From: a virus
DNA: 20,451 nt
Strand: one strand, 5' to 3'
IMG/VR virus record: IMGVR_UViG_3300032665_002789
Coordinates: 1 to 20,451 of that record
Made by a program: the position numbers and the translations under genes. The notes under the pieces were generated by a model that saw nothing but the letters and a program-made list of their open reading frames with translations, was not told the DNA's origin and made no database searches. Position 1 is the first letter of the stretch, and every line of letters starts with the position of its first letter. Positions 7,415 to 14,817 of this stretch are shown here, piece by piece.

Positions 7415-8062
7415 TTATAAGATAATTGTTTTTTCGTGTCCAACTGTGATTGTTGGATCAATCCAAATCTTGTGACCTAGTTCTTGTGCAGTCCAACAAA
7501 AACCGACGTCTTCTGCGCAGAAATCGTGAAAATTATTGCTTGTTACCCATTTTGGCTGAAACCATGGATATTCCATACTTTCTAGTATGCCGTGCTGCAT
7601 GCATAAAAATCCAAAACCGGTGTAGCTTACAGGAAAAATTTGATTTTTTCCTGCTAAATCTTCTTTGGTAAGAAACTGGAATACGCCGTTAGTAGCTAGA
7701 TGTTTGAAGTCTAAATGTTCCACTATGGGATATTGCGTAGTTGATTCCATTAGATATGTACCAGCTATAATTGGTTTGTCGCTTGCTATCAACGAAAGAA
7801 CATTATGCGGCTGCCAGACAATATCGTTATCTATCCATATAATTTTATCATAGGGAATTTGCCCTTGCCACGGTTTTTGGTATCTGCCATTTCGGTTGTC
7901 TCCTCCTAGTATTTTATTTCTTGTATAGTATACCACAGGATCATATGCAATAGAATATGCGTATTGAATTTGATTTTGTTGTAGTAATGCTATGGTTTGA
8001 TTCCAGGAATTGAAAAAATTGCTACTAAAATTTTTTCCTGGTAGGCAAAAAACGATTTTCAT
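7415..8062 (-). CDS. Putative GT-A-type glycosyltransferase
   Basis: The 215-residue protein begins with MKIVFCLPGKNFSSNF and carries KIIWIDNDIVW at about 74-83. This is the Asp-Asn-Asp (78-80) form of the DXD motif used by GT-A glycosyltransferases to bind the metal and sugar nucleotide. A later segment, SYTGFGFLCMQHGILESM, and the acidic FCAEDVGFCWTAQELGHKIWIDP near the end match the acceptor-side ED region of such enzymes. The small size fits phage glycosyltransferases that modify DNA, virion or host surface. The substrate is unknown. The ribosome-binding site (TAGGAT) lies inside the 13-codon extension found after the TGA of the upstream radical SAM gene. Confidence 0.8.
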   Translation of the reverse strand: MKIVFCLPGKNFSSNFFNSWNQTIALLQQNQIQYAYSIAYDPVVYYTRNKILGGDNRNGRYQKPWQGQIPYDKIIWIDNDIVWQPHNVLSLIASDKPIIAGTYLMESTTQYPIVEHLDFKHLATNGVFQFLTKEDLAGKNQIFPVSYTGFGFLCMQHGILESMEYPWFQPKWVTSNNFHDFCAEDVGFCWTAQELGHKIWIDPTITVGHEKTIIL

Positions 8063-8109
8063 ATACTTTATCCTAATTTTTTTCTAGCCATTAAATCGTG
8101 TTCGTGTCT

Positions 8110-9003
8110 TCACCATTTCATATTGCATGTAATAGGATTAAGGTTCCAAGACCAAGAGGTCATATGGTGTTGGTGCATTGATAGTTGTGCACACCAGCCC
8201 CGTCTTACAAAGCCTCTACTGTCAATTACCAACGTATCAATGCCTGCATAACAATCCCAGTTGGTAAATTCTCTTAAGCTGTCGTTCTCACTTAGATTAA
8301 TATCAGCGTATTTGATCTGATCAACTGCTTGAATAACATTATTCTCATCCTTAGTTGTTATAAGATATGCAGTGTTGTCATGCGTTGAACGCAAGTTTTC
8401 TTTAATTTCTTCAGTATATTCTTTTTTCAGTTTTACAGGTTCTACGGGGTTTGAGAAAACAACCTGTTGACCAACATTGATGTTGGTTTTTTTGGAAAAC
8501 CACTCAATATCTTTTATTTGTTCATCATAACGATCTGGTAGCATTGGGACTGTAATATTGATATCCCGCACAACGTCTCGTATTGCGCAAATTTTGTCCG
8601 CTAGTTCCGGAAGCGATGTGTACTCGTAATGAACAGTGCCGGAAATATGCTTTATAACATTACCATGCTCTTCGAACCATTCAAGTGGAGCTGTGAGATT
8701 GGTACTAACTGTACACCCTGCTATTCTGTTGTTTAGCAAACGCAATAAGTTTCCAAACCACGGAACCAGTGTTGGTTCTCCTGAACCTCCAAATCCTATA
8801 TATAAACTTTTGCCGATTAAATCGTAATAATCACACATTCTATCGGCAAAAATTTCTACTTGATCCCAGTTGCCATTAGAAAAATGGCCATTTTTAAAAA
8901 CATCTGGACAGTATGAACAGTTTTGATTACACTCGTTGCCTAGATCCCAAGATACCTGTACAATTTTATTATCCCATCTTGAATGCATAAATGTTTTGAC
9001 CAT
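8110..9003 (-). CDS. Radical SAM protein, C-terminus possibly cut by a TGA
   Basis: NECNQNCSYCP gives the CX3CX2C cluster motif (Cys25, Cys29, Cys32 from the ATG at 9003). It is followed by the GFGGSGEPTL motif that contacts AdoMet, then VSTNLTAP and INITVPMLPD strands typical of the half-barrel. Near the C-terminus, WDCYAGIDTLVIDSRGFVRRGWC resembles the start of a SPASM-type auxiliary cluster domain. The frame stops after ITCNMKW, where such domains usually have further cysteines. The same frame continues for 13 codons past the TGA to a TAA at 8070-8068, ending five bases before the next gene. A TTG two codons upstream is a possible alternative start, but no ribosome-binding site favours it. 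Substrate unknown; a peptide or sugar modification role is possible. Confidence 0.8.
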   Translation of the reverse strand: MVKTFMHSRWDNKIVQVSWDLGNECNQNCSYCPDVFKNGHFSNGNWDQVEIFADRMCDYYDLIGKSLYIGFGGSGEPTLVPWFGNLLRLLNNRIAGCTVSTNLTAPLEWFEEHGNVIKHISGTVHYEYTSLPELADKICAIRDVVRDINITVPMLPDRYDEQIKDIEWFSKKTNINVGQQVVFSNPVEPVKLKKEYTEEIKENLRSTHDNTAYLITTKDENNVIQAVDQIKYADINLSENDSLREFTNWDCYAGIDTLVIDSRGFVRRGWCAQLSMHQHHMTSWSWNLNPITCNMKW

Positions 9004-9049
9004 AATCAATAATAGCTAAAAATTGTAATAACAGCGACTTTCCATTAGA

Positions 9050-9057
9050 TATAAATA
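9050..9057 (+). promoter_or_regulatory. T4-type late promoter
   Basis: TATAAATA is a perfect match to the T4 late -10 consensus. It sits just upstream of the lipoprotein gene, in the gap between divergent genes. Transcription would begin near 9063, which argues against the ATG at 9057 as the translation start on this transcript. Confidence 0.65.
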
Positions 9058-9062
9058 TGATA

Positions 9063-9446
9063 ATGAGAGCAGCAATGTTTATTATTTTGATAAGTAGTCT
9101 TGCAGGATGTGCTCCTAAATTCAATCAATATAATTATGACAGAATGGTAAACATTGCAGTTATTTCTCGAGATTCGGATAGTGTATGCCAAAATAGAGAT
9201 TCCATGCTAAAAAGTTTTGGCATATTACGCAGAGAAGCGATATATGCTATAGAAGACTCTGAAGGTCGTAGCGACACTGATGTAGCACAAATGATGAAAA
9301 ATCAACTGGACGAAATAGATAGATTTTTAGACATGTTGAAAAAGCAGACACCGAGTCCATTTTATTGTAAATTAAAAACGAAAAATATCTACGAAACTGC
9401 TAAAATTATTACCAGAGCTGAAGGGAATAAGTTGAAAATACTATGA
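9063..9446 (+). CDS. Small lipoprotein
   Basis: The N-terminus MRAAMFIILISSLAGC has a basic residue, a hydrophobic core and the lipobox SLAGC. Cleavage by signal peptidase II should leave a lipidated Cys and a mature protein of about 112 residues. The rest is charged and probably helical, with two further Cys residues (in VCQNRD and FYCKLK) that could form a disulfide. Starts at 9057 and 9078 are also in frame. I chose 9063 because the TATAAATA at 9050-9057 would start RNA near there and because it keeps the Arg needed by a signal peptide. An outer-membrane spanin-like lysis protein is one possibility, but nothing specific supports it. It overlaps the next gene by four bases (ATGA). Confidence 0.75.
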   Translation: MRAAMFIILISSLAGCAPKFNQYNYDRMVNIAVISRDSDSVCQNRDSMLKSFGILRREAIYAIEDSEGRSDTDVAQMMKNQLDEIDRFLDMLKKQTPSPFYCKLKTKNIYETAKIITRAEGNKLKIL

Positions 9447-9694
9447 GTCAGATAATGAACAATTTAAATTTTCTAGCTACAAATGCTTCTCAAATTGTTG
9501 CAAGAAACGCTATGCAAGCTCTCCAGTATCAGCAGGCATTAGAACAACAGCAAATATCACAGTTTGAATATTTGGATTTAATGCAGGATCTTGCTGCTAT
9601 GGTCCGTGTTGCAGAAGCAGAGGACGATCTGAATAACAAAATATTGTTAGAACAATGCATTTCGGCAGCTATAACCGTAGCAGGTGTTCTTTAA
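9443..9694 (+). CDS. Small hypothetical helical protein
   Basis: The 83-residue protein is Gln-, Ala- and Leu-rich and reads as one or two long helices (for example ARNAMQALQYQQALEQQQISQFEYLDLMQDLAAMVRVAEAEDDL). The C-terminus is mildly hydrophobic (AAITVAGVL). Its ATG overlaps the stop of the lipoprotein gene (ATGA), so the two are coupled and may act together. I do not recognise a family. It ends two bases before the convergent gene at 9697, with no clear terminator between. Confidence 0.75.
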   Translation: MSQIMNNLNFLATNASQIVARNAMQALQYQQALEQQQISQFEYLDLMQDLAAMVRVAEAEDDLNNKILLEQCISAAITVAGVL

Positions 9695-9696
9695 AT

Positions 9697-9915
9697 CTAC
9701 CAGTCTTTGTCAGACATTTCATCGAACGTAAGCAGATACTCTACAAGATCTTGTTGATTTTCAAAATAAAGGCCGCCGTTGTATATTTTTAACTGACCTA
9801 GTCTATGTGACCACCATTCTTTGAATTCAGCAGACATTGGATTTAATTTAAGGTCGTAACAATATACTCCCTTACGTATAGACGCAGAATACCAATTATC
9901 ATTTATTTTCTCCAT
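9697..9915 (-). CDS. Small hypothetical protein
   Basis: The 72-residue protein is Trp/Tyr-rich with an acidic C-terminus (LLTFDEMSDKDW). It shows no signal peptide or known motif. Its ATG lies inside the last codons of the GT2 gene, overlapping it by 13 bases in another frame, so it depends on translation from that gene. Function unknown. Confidence 0.7.
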   Translation of the reverse strand: MEKINDNWYSASIRKGVYCYDLKLNPMSAEFKEWWSHRLGQLKIYNGGLYFENQQDLVEYLLTFDEMSDKDW

Positions 9916-10619
9916 GGAAACTTTCCGTTATATCTTTCATTCATGATTTTGTTGCCATTTACGAAAAATTCTGCATTTACAGAATTTGTATTGCCGTCGA
10001 GTCTGTAACATACAGTTGAATGCCCTGTGCACTCAAACACTGGAAAATGTTTTGAAATCGCTGAATAAAATCTACGGTCGCCGCCCCAACCACTGTACCA
10101 CGCTGGTGCAATTTGAACTATAACATCACGACTGATACAATACGTAGAAGTATCAACTAAAAAGTGTTGATCACTCAAATAGAGTGGCCATTTTCCTAAA
10201 CTTTCACAGTTATCATCGCAAATGTATGTGCCATTTAGGTCATGAATTTTACGTAAACTGTAGCACCATTGTAGTTTACTAGATTCACAGGTGTCCAGCA
10301 TGTATTCAACATGCGTAGGTTCGTACCAGTTGTCTTGGTCTAGGTATAAAATGTAATCGTGGTTAATTAGATAACTTACTGCTGCATATATTCTATGTCC
10401 ATACCAGCCATTAGCGCCTGTGTTAGCTGGTAATTGTAAGACTTTTATCGTAGGAAATTTTGACAAGATTGTTGTAGCTGCTGCTGAAAATTGCGGGCCA
10501 TCTATTACCGCCCATACTTCGCAATTTTCATAAGTTTGATTTATAGCGCTATTACATGCATCAGCTAATGTATGGGCACCGGTAGTAGGTATGACAATTA
10601 CTGCAGACTTGTTATTCAT
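9903..10619 (-). CDS. Family 2-like glycosyltransferase
   Basis: The 238-residue protein has the GT2 hallmarks in order. VIVIPTTGAHTLADACNSAI and QTYENCEVWAVIDG form the nucleotide-binding half. YLDQDNWYEP, with Asp94 and Asp96, is the DXD motif followed by the usual N-x-x-x-P. GWGGDRRFY at about residue 178 stands where the acceptor loop with its acidic pair lies. It probably transfers a sugar from a nucleotide donor; the acceptor is unknown. Third in a leftward run after the Nudix and tilS genes, it starts 45 bases after tilS without a strong ribosome-binding site. Confidence 0.85.
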   Translation of the reverse strand: MNNKSAVIVIPTTGAHTLADACNSAINQTYENCEVWAVIDGPQFSAAATTILSKFPTIKVLQLPANTGANGWYGHRIYAAVSYLINHDYILYLDQDNWYEPTHVEYMLDTCESSKLQWCYSLRKIHDLNGTYICDDNCESLGKWPLYLSDQHFLVDTSTYCISRDVIVQIAPAWYSGWGGDRRFYSAISKHFPVFECTGHSTVCYRLDGNTNSVNAEFFVNGNKIMNERYNGKFPWRK

Positions 10620-10663
10620 ACCATATTGTAAAGAGCATTACAGAATTAATCAAAAATACAATT

Positions 10664-11614
10664 TTAGGTTTTTTGAATTAGCACACGTCTACCAATTTTA
10701 TTAAATGTCATTCCTTTGACGACCAATTGATTTCTATTGTCTAAATCGGCAGACATTAGCCCTGCTGCAAATTGTTCAATTTGACCAATGCTAAAACTGT
10801 AGGTATTTTCCAAACTTAGCAAATAGAGCAGCAGATTTTTAATACGCAAGTATCCAATTTCTTGAAGACTATGCCAGTCTAAAACACCATCTGATAAGGT
10901 AACTTTTTTAAGATCAATTTCTGCCAATTGATTAGTTAACTGCCAAGCTTCATCAAGATGATTGATGCTCTTAAGAACATTTACATCCGCGATGCCAAAT
11001 CTTTCATCAATTTTTGGCCATACTACATTCCTAATGTAGTTTCTGTCATATTTGTTATCGCTGTTACTAGAATCCAGCACAAAAGGCACGCTATGATGCT
11101 CGGCATAGATTTCAATATCTGTCCTAGTAATATTTAACATAGGGCGAATAATTGAAACGCTAGCGTTGTACCAACAAGGACTGATTGCATTCATGCTTTT
11201 TAGACCTCGAAGTCCGCTGCCTCTAAACAATTTTAGGAGGAAATTCTCACACTGATCGTTGGCATGATGTGCAAGTAGAATGCAATCTGCTCCTGTATCA
11301 CAAAATGCTTTGTAACGTGCTTTGCGTGCTGCGTATTCTAGATTGTTTCCAAGGCCGTCTAAACACACAGAAACACCAATAAATGGCAGGTTATATTCGT
11401 GACACTGCGATTTAACAAACTCATGCCATGCAAGGCTATCGCTTTGAATGTTATGGTTAACATGCACTACCGAAATTTCACAAGGCCAGGCTTTTTTATT
11501 GGTTGCCAGCCAATGCAATAGTACCATGCTATCAACTCCGCCGCTAACTCCTACAATAGGTTTTTTGAACCCTGTAAGAATCTGCGATACTCGTTGAACA
11601 TCAAGTAGATCCAT
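10664..11614 (-). CDS. tilS: tRNA(Ile)-lysidine synthase, TilS
   Basis: TilS converts C34 of the CAU-anticodon tRNA-Ile to lysidine, using ATP and lysine, so that it reads AUA as Ile. The PP-loop SGGVDS is at 24-29. It is followed by VVHVNHNIQSDS, EYAARKARYKAF, LLAHHANDQCENFLLKLFRGSGLRGL and DSSNSDNKYDRNYIRN, all diagnostic of the TilS core. At 316 residues it is close to the short TilS type and lacks much of the long C-terminal domain of the E. coli enzyme. The start at 11614 follows GGAG by six bases; an in-frame ATG nine codons upstream has no such site. A phage-borne copy suggests reliance on AUA decoding, or a phage tRNA outside this window. Confidence 0.92.
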   Translation of the reverse strand: MDLLDVQRVSQILTGFKKPIVGVSGGVDSMVLLHWLATNKKAWPCEISVVHVNHNIQSDSLAWHEFVKSQCHEYNLPFIGVSVCLDGLGNNLEYAARKARYKAFCDTGADCILLAHHANDQCENFLLKLFRGSGLRGLKSMNAISPCWYNASVSIIRPMLNITRTDIEIYAEHHSVPFVLDSSNSDNKYDRNYIRNVVWPKIDERFGIADVNVLKSINHLDEAWQLTNQLAEIDLKKVTLSDGVLDWHSLQEIGYLRIKNLLLYLLSLENTYSFSIGQIEQFAAGLMSADLDNRNQLVVKGMTFNKIGRRVLIQKT

Positions 11615-11692
11615 TTCGTTCTCCATGTTTGAGCATAGCATGCAACTAGAACATAGTCAATACTTTATAGACTAATGTAAACTAGATTTAGT

Positions 11693-12154
11693 TCACAGTA
11701 ACTTGGCTTTGGCTGCATCTACAAATTCTTTTAATAGTTCGGCAGACTTGTCATGATTAAGCATCTGCTGAACGCCCCAGTGCAATGGAGATGGTAAATT
11801 ATCAAGATCACACCATGTATAATTCGAGCATTCATAATTAAGAGCTGGTTTAAACTCATTTTTTACAATGGATGCAAAGGTGTAATATTTAAAGCGCGGG
11901 GCATGAGATTCATTTGTGTAGATTAATTTTAGATTCTGTTCGTTAAGATGATGACCAATTTCTTCCATAGCCTCTCTTATAGCAGCATCGGCAGGAGTTT
12001 CATCTTTGTCAACCACACCGCCTGGCAAACTCCATGTTAGAGGTAAAGGAACATATTCACTGCGTTGTATCATTAAAAATTTATTTGTATCTAAGCTGTA
12101 AATAAGGCAACCTGCGCCTAGCTTAGCTTTTGCTTGTAAATCTTTTACTTTCAT
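11693..12154 (-). CDS. Nudix hydrolase
   Basis: The Nudix box GX5EX7REUXEEXGU is complete: GVVDKDE at 46-52, then RE at 60-61, EE at 64-65 and IG. The fold begins with AGCLIYSLDTNKFLMIQRS, which matches the usual beta strand with its (I/L)xQR. It hydrolyses a nucleoside diphosphate linked to another moiety; the substrate cannot be told from the motif. The ATG at 12154 gives 153 residues and lies seven bases after the stop of the topoisomerase medium subunit. A longer frame begins 22 codons upstream but would overlap that gene and adds nothing conserved. Possible roles are nucleotide-pool cleansing, NAD or sugar-nucleotide hydrolysis, or RNA decapping. Confidence 0.9.
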   Translation of the reverse strand: MKVKDLQAKAKLGAGCLIYSLDTNKFLMIQRSEYVPLPLTWSLPGGVVDKDETPADAAIREAMEEIGHHLNEQNLKLIYTNESHAPRFKYYTFASIVKNEFKPALNYECSNYTWCDLDNLPSPLHWGVQQMLNHDKSAELLKEFVDAAKAKLL

Positions 12155-12161
12155 GGAATAT

Positions 12162-13511
12162 TTATCGTTCAATTTTTGGTAATTTTTTGAGAGCTGTAAC
12201 TTCTTGCCTGTATATTGCACGAATACGTGCTGGATCTGCTAGTATTTGGGTGAAATTTGCAATGGCTTTTTTGAGTTCTGCTATACGATCAACAACATCA
12301 TCATAAGCATCTTTAGCCCATCTGTACGAAGGTAAGGATGCTAGTCTATCAAGCTGCTCATTGTCTAACGGAATTGCTGCGGTAATAGTTTTTATCTTGT
12401 CAACTATACTGGATTTGTCCTGCGCTTGTGTTAGAAAGGTAGGTAATTTTTTTTCGTAACAGATTTTAAGAGCTTCGTTCCAATTTAGTTGATAAGTTGT
12501 GTCGTCTATTAGTTTTTGATATCTAATAGCATAAAATTTCAATCGCCATTCTACGAAGTCTTTTATAAGATTTTCAGCTGTATCGTATTGTTTGATGTTA
12601 TTTCCGTCGTAATCTAACACTACCAATCGTTCAGTGGTTTTGCTTTTAAGTTTCAAAAAATCAATGGCTTTGGTTTCAGTCCAGCTGGCAATCGATCCGC
12701 GTTTAAATCTTATTTCTAAATTGATATCTTTGGTGCTGCGATCTATGTAGGTTTGGATTAGTTCATCATCCTCCATCTTATTCAATCTTGCTTTGAATTT
12801 TTCCAATGATAAATCTGGCGGTAGTTCCTTTACAAAAATACTACTACCATCAATCTTGACCTTGCCGGTGAACTCATAGCTGTTATTTCCAAGATGTACA
12901 ACATGACAGTCTAAAAAATCATATCTAGGTAAAAGTTCGGGCAACTTCTTTTTGTCTATGGCAGCAAGTGTTGCAGAAATAATATCATCAAAATTGCGCG
13001 GTAAAATCTCTGTGCTCCACCCTACAGCGATTCCGGAAACACCATTTAACAGAACTAACGGAATTAATGGAAGGAAGTGCCTAGGTTCATGAACAGATCC
13101 GTCATAATTTTCCTTAAGAGGAATTATATCATAATCTTCATATATTAATGATTCGGTATAGGTATTTTTTTTAACATAGGTATATCGCGGAGCACCCCAG
13201 TCAGTAGGACCTACCCTTGTTCCAAATGCGCCTATACCGGATAACAATGGAATGTTGTTGCAATATGGTGCAGCCATTAGAGATATCGTGTCGCATGCAG
13301 CAGCATCACCATGCAAATAAATGTTTTCACTAATAAGTCTACCAGCCAATGAAATTGTTTTGATTTTTTCATTTTGTGTCTTCATGACAAATAGTGCCTT
13401 ACGTTGTGCATCTTTTAGACCATCGCTAACAGACGGAATGCCTCGGCTTTGGCAAACGTAGATTGAGTATTCCCTGCTTGAATCTTTAATAAATGTAGTT
13501 GTATCCACCAT
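12162..13511 (-). CDS. 52: Type II DNA topoisomerase medium subunit (gp52-like)
   Basis: This is the DNA breakage-reunion subunit of a T4-type topoisomerase. The 449-residue length matches T4 gp52 (about 440). The N-terminus has REYSIYVCQSRGIPSVSDGLKDAQRKALF, the A-subunit signature. WGAPRYTYV follows, with Tyr110 as the presumed nucleophile next to Arg109, equivalent to RYT in GyrA. The segment LLNGVSGIAVGWSTEILPRN matches the conserved GIAVG-T-IPPHN region. There is no GyrA-type C-terminal wrapping domain, as expected for phage enzymes. The start overlaps the stop of the small upstream gene by one base. It should assemble with the trans-spliced large subunit encoded at 14095-17977. Confidence 0.95.
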   Translation of the reverse strand: MVDTTTFIKDSSREYSIYVCQSRGIPSVSDGLKDAQRKALFVMKTQNEKIKTISLAGRLISENIYLHGDAAACDTISLMAAPYCNNIPLLSGIGAFGTRVGPTDWGAPRYTYVKKNTYTESLIYEDYDIIPLKENYDGSVHEPRHFLPLIPLVLLNGVSGIAVGWSTEILPRNFDDIISATLAAIDKKKLPELLPRYDFLDCHVVHLGNNSYEFTGKVKIDGSSIFVKELPPDLSLEKFKARLNKMEDDELIQTYIDRSTKDINLEIRFKRGSIASWTETKAIDFLKLKSKTTERLVVLDYDGNNIKQYDTAENLIKDFVEWRLKFYAIRYQKLIDDTTYQLNWNEALKICYEKKLPTFLTQAQDKSSIVDKIKTITAAIPLDNEQLDRLASLPSYRWAKDAYDDVVDRIAELKKAIANFTQILADPARIRAIYRQEVTALKKLPKIER

Positions 13512-13792
13512 TAATCACCTTTATTTTCGTATTGACTGAGTATAAAATGGCAATAATCATTTTGTGAACAAAATGATGCATACCAGGTCACGGTTCTGTA
13601 GCTATCTTCTATATCGTAATATTTGTAATATTTTACTGTGTTTGAATATGTATTTGTACACCATTCCACAATTATTCCACAGTGTTTTTGTAAAAGAATA
13701 TCTTCTATAAGATCTCTCAGATCGGCATCAAGAGACATTTTAGTTTGACCAATTTTCACAGAGAAGTTAGGTAGTGTAATGTCATTTTGCAT
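13511..13792 (-). CDS. Small hypothetical protein
   Basis: The 93-residue protein is rich in Tyr, Asp and Cys in its second half, with no signal or membrane segment. It has the look of a small soluble phage accessory protein. Its stop overlaps the start of the topoisomerase medium subunit by one base (TAATG), so the two are probably coupled. I do not recognise it. No strong ribosome-binding site precedes the ATG. Confidence 0.7.
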   Translation of the reverse strand: MQNDITLPNFSVKIGQTKMSLDADLRDLIEDILLQKHCGIIVEWCTNTYSNTVKYYKYYDIEDSYRTVTWYASFCSQNDYCHFILSQYENKGD

Positions 13793-13865
13793 GAGCTAAC
13801 TTACATTATGCCAAAAAAAGAAGTCAATTATCATATACAAACCAAGGACCAAGTTGCCACAGGAC

Positions 13866-14093
13866 CTATGAAAATTCATCATATGTTAAAAATGAGAATT
13901 CAACTTCGAAGCATGTGGGTCCAATATGGGTTATATCTGCTATGATTCTGTGTTCGTCCCAATCGCTAAGATTATTTTTACACCAATTGACCAATTCTAT
14001 ATTGGCACCAATCCAATAGCACTTCAATAAGTTAAATCGGTTTTCATAATCTAAATTGAAAGTTCGAGCACCAATTACTATTCGCTTTTGCAT
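13866..14093 (-). CDS. Small hypothetical protein, possibly longer in relatives
   Basis: The 75-residue protein begins MQKRIVIGARTFNLDYENRF, is Trp/Cys-rich and ends EFSFLTYDEFS at a TAG. It begins one base after the stop of the topoisomerase C-terminal gene. After the TAG the same frame stays open for 13 codons, reading VLWQLGPWFVYDN before a TGA, a coding-like aromatic sequence. I know no family for it. Confidence 0.65.
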   Translation of the reverse strand: MQKRIVIGARTFNLDYENRFNLLKCYWIGANIELVNWCKNNLSDWDEHRIIADITHIGPTCFEVEFSFLTYDEFS

Positions 14094-14094
14094 C

Positions 14095-14817
14095 TTATAA
14101 GGCTACCCACGCTTTGCGATCGTCTGCTCGGGAACTATTAAAAATAAGATCCAGTGCTTCAGATAATTTACCATCATCTAAAAGTGGTACAAGTTTTGGA
14201 TTAGAAAGACTATGAGTCCAATCTGCCTCTTCTAAACTGCCTAACCCTTTTGCTCTAGTTGGCTTTGGAGCTCCTTTCCAATCTTCTGCATTATAATTTT
14301 TATAGTCATCGGCATACCAGTAAAAACGTTTTTTGCCTTTTTCCTGTATAATAAAAGGAGTTTGAAACACATAAAATACTGGCGCCAGTTTTGGATCAAA
14401 CAACTCAGGCCAATGTAGATAGAAAAAATTGACCAATAAAGCAGTAATATTAGCACCGTCAGGATCTTGATCTGCTGCCAAGTAAACTTTTCCGTATCTC
14501 ATATTAGATCTTACAGCTTTTTGTCCTAGTCCAATGCCTAATGCTGTCATAATATCTGCTATAGTTTGGTTTTCAATAATAGTTTTGGCTGCTTCGCCTC
14601 TAACATTCATAATCTTACCTCTGAGAGGCAACGCTCCGTGTATTTCAGGATTGCGTACAGCTGCTACCATGCTTTTTGCGCTATTATGACTGAGCAGTCC
14701 GTTTGATAACACAAATGTTTCGTCATCCAAAACTTGTATATCATACATGTTTGTTTTTCCTATAGGAGAGATATCTATTATCTCTTCCATTAAAAACAAA
14801 CTTTCATTTATATTCAT
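14095..14817 (-). CDS. 39: Topoisomerase large subunit, C-terminal part, with C-intein (gp39/60-like)
   Basis: The first 45 residues are a C-intein. YDIQVLDDETFVLSNGLLSHN matches intein block F and G, ending in the His44-Asn45 pair needed for Asn cyclisation, followed by Ser46 as the +1 nucleophile. The remaining 195 residues are the rest of the topoisomerase TOPRIM domain and its tail. SAKSMVAAVRNPEIHGALPLRGKIMNV continues the EGDSA motif, and the metal-binding DQDPDG lies at 116-121. The start ATG overlaps the endonuclease stop by four bases (ATGA). The intein may begin at Met10, giving a 36-residue C-intein. After trans-splicing with the product of 16160-17977 the mature subunit would have about 627 residues, close to the joined gp39 plus gp60 of T4-like phages. 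Confidence 0.93.
   Translation of the reverse strand: MNINESLFLMEEIIDISPIGKTNMYDIQVLDDETFVLSNGLLSHNSAKSMVAAVRNPEIHGALPLRGKIMNVRGEAAKTIIENQTIADIMTALGIGLGQKAVRSNMRYGKVYLAADQDPDGANITALLVNFFYLHWPELFDPKLAPVFYVFQTPFIIQEKGKKRFYWYADDYKNYNAEDWKGAPKPTRAKGLGSLEEADWTHSLSNPKLVPLLDDGKLSEALDLIFNSSRADDRKAWVAL

Noticed and set aside
8068-8112. Selenocysteine as the firm explanation of the TGA
   Set aside because: No convincing SECIS-type stem-loop follows the TGA and TGA is used as an ordinary stop in several genes here, so it is kept only as one option.
13808-13945. Plus-strand 45-codon frame starting MPKKEVNYH
   Set aside because: It overlaps the end of the leftward small gene at 13866, has no ribosome-binding site and would be a lone plus-strand gene within a leftward operon.
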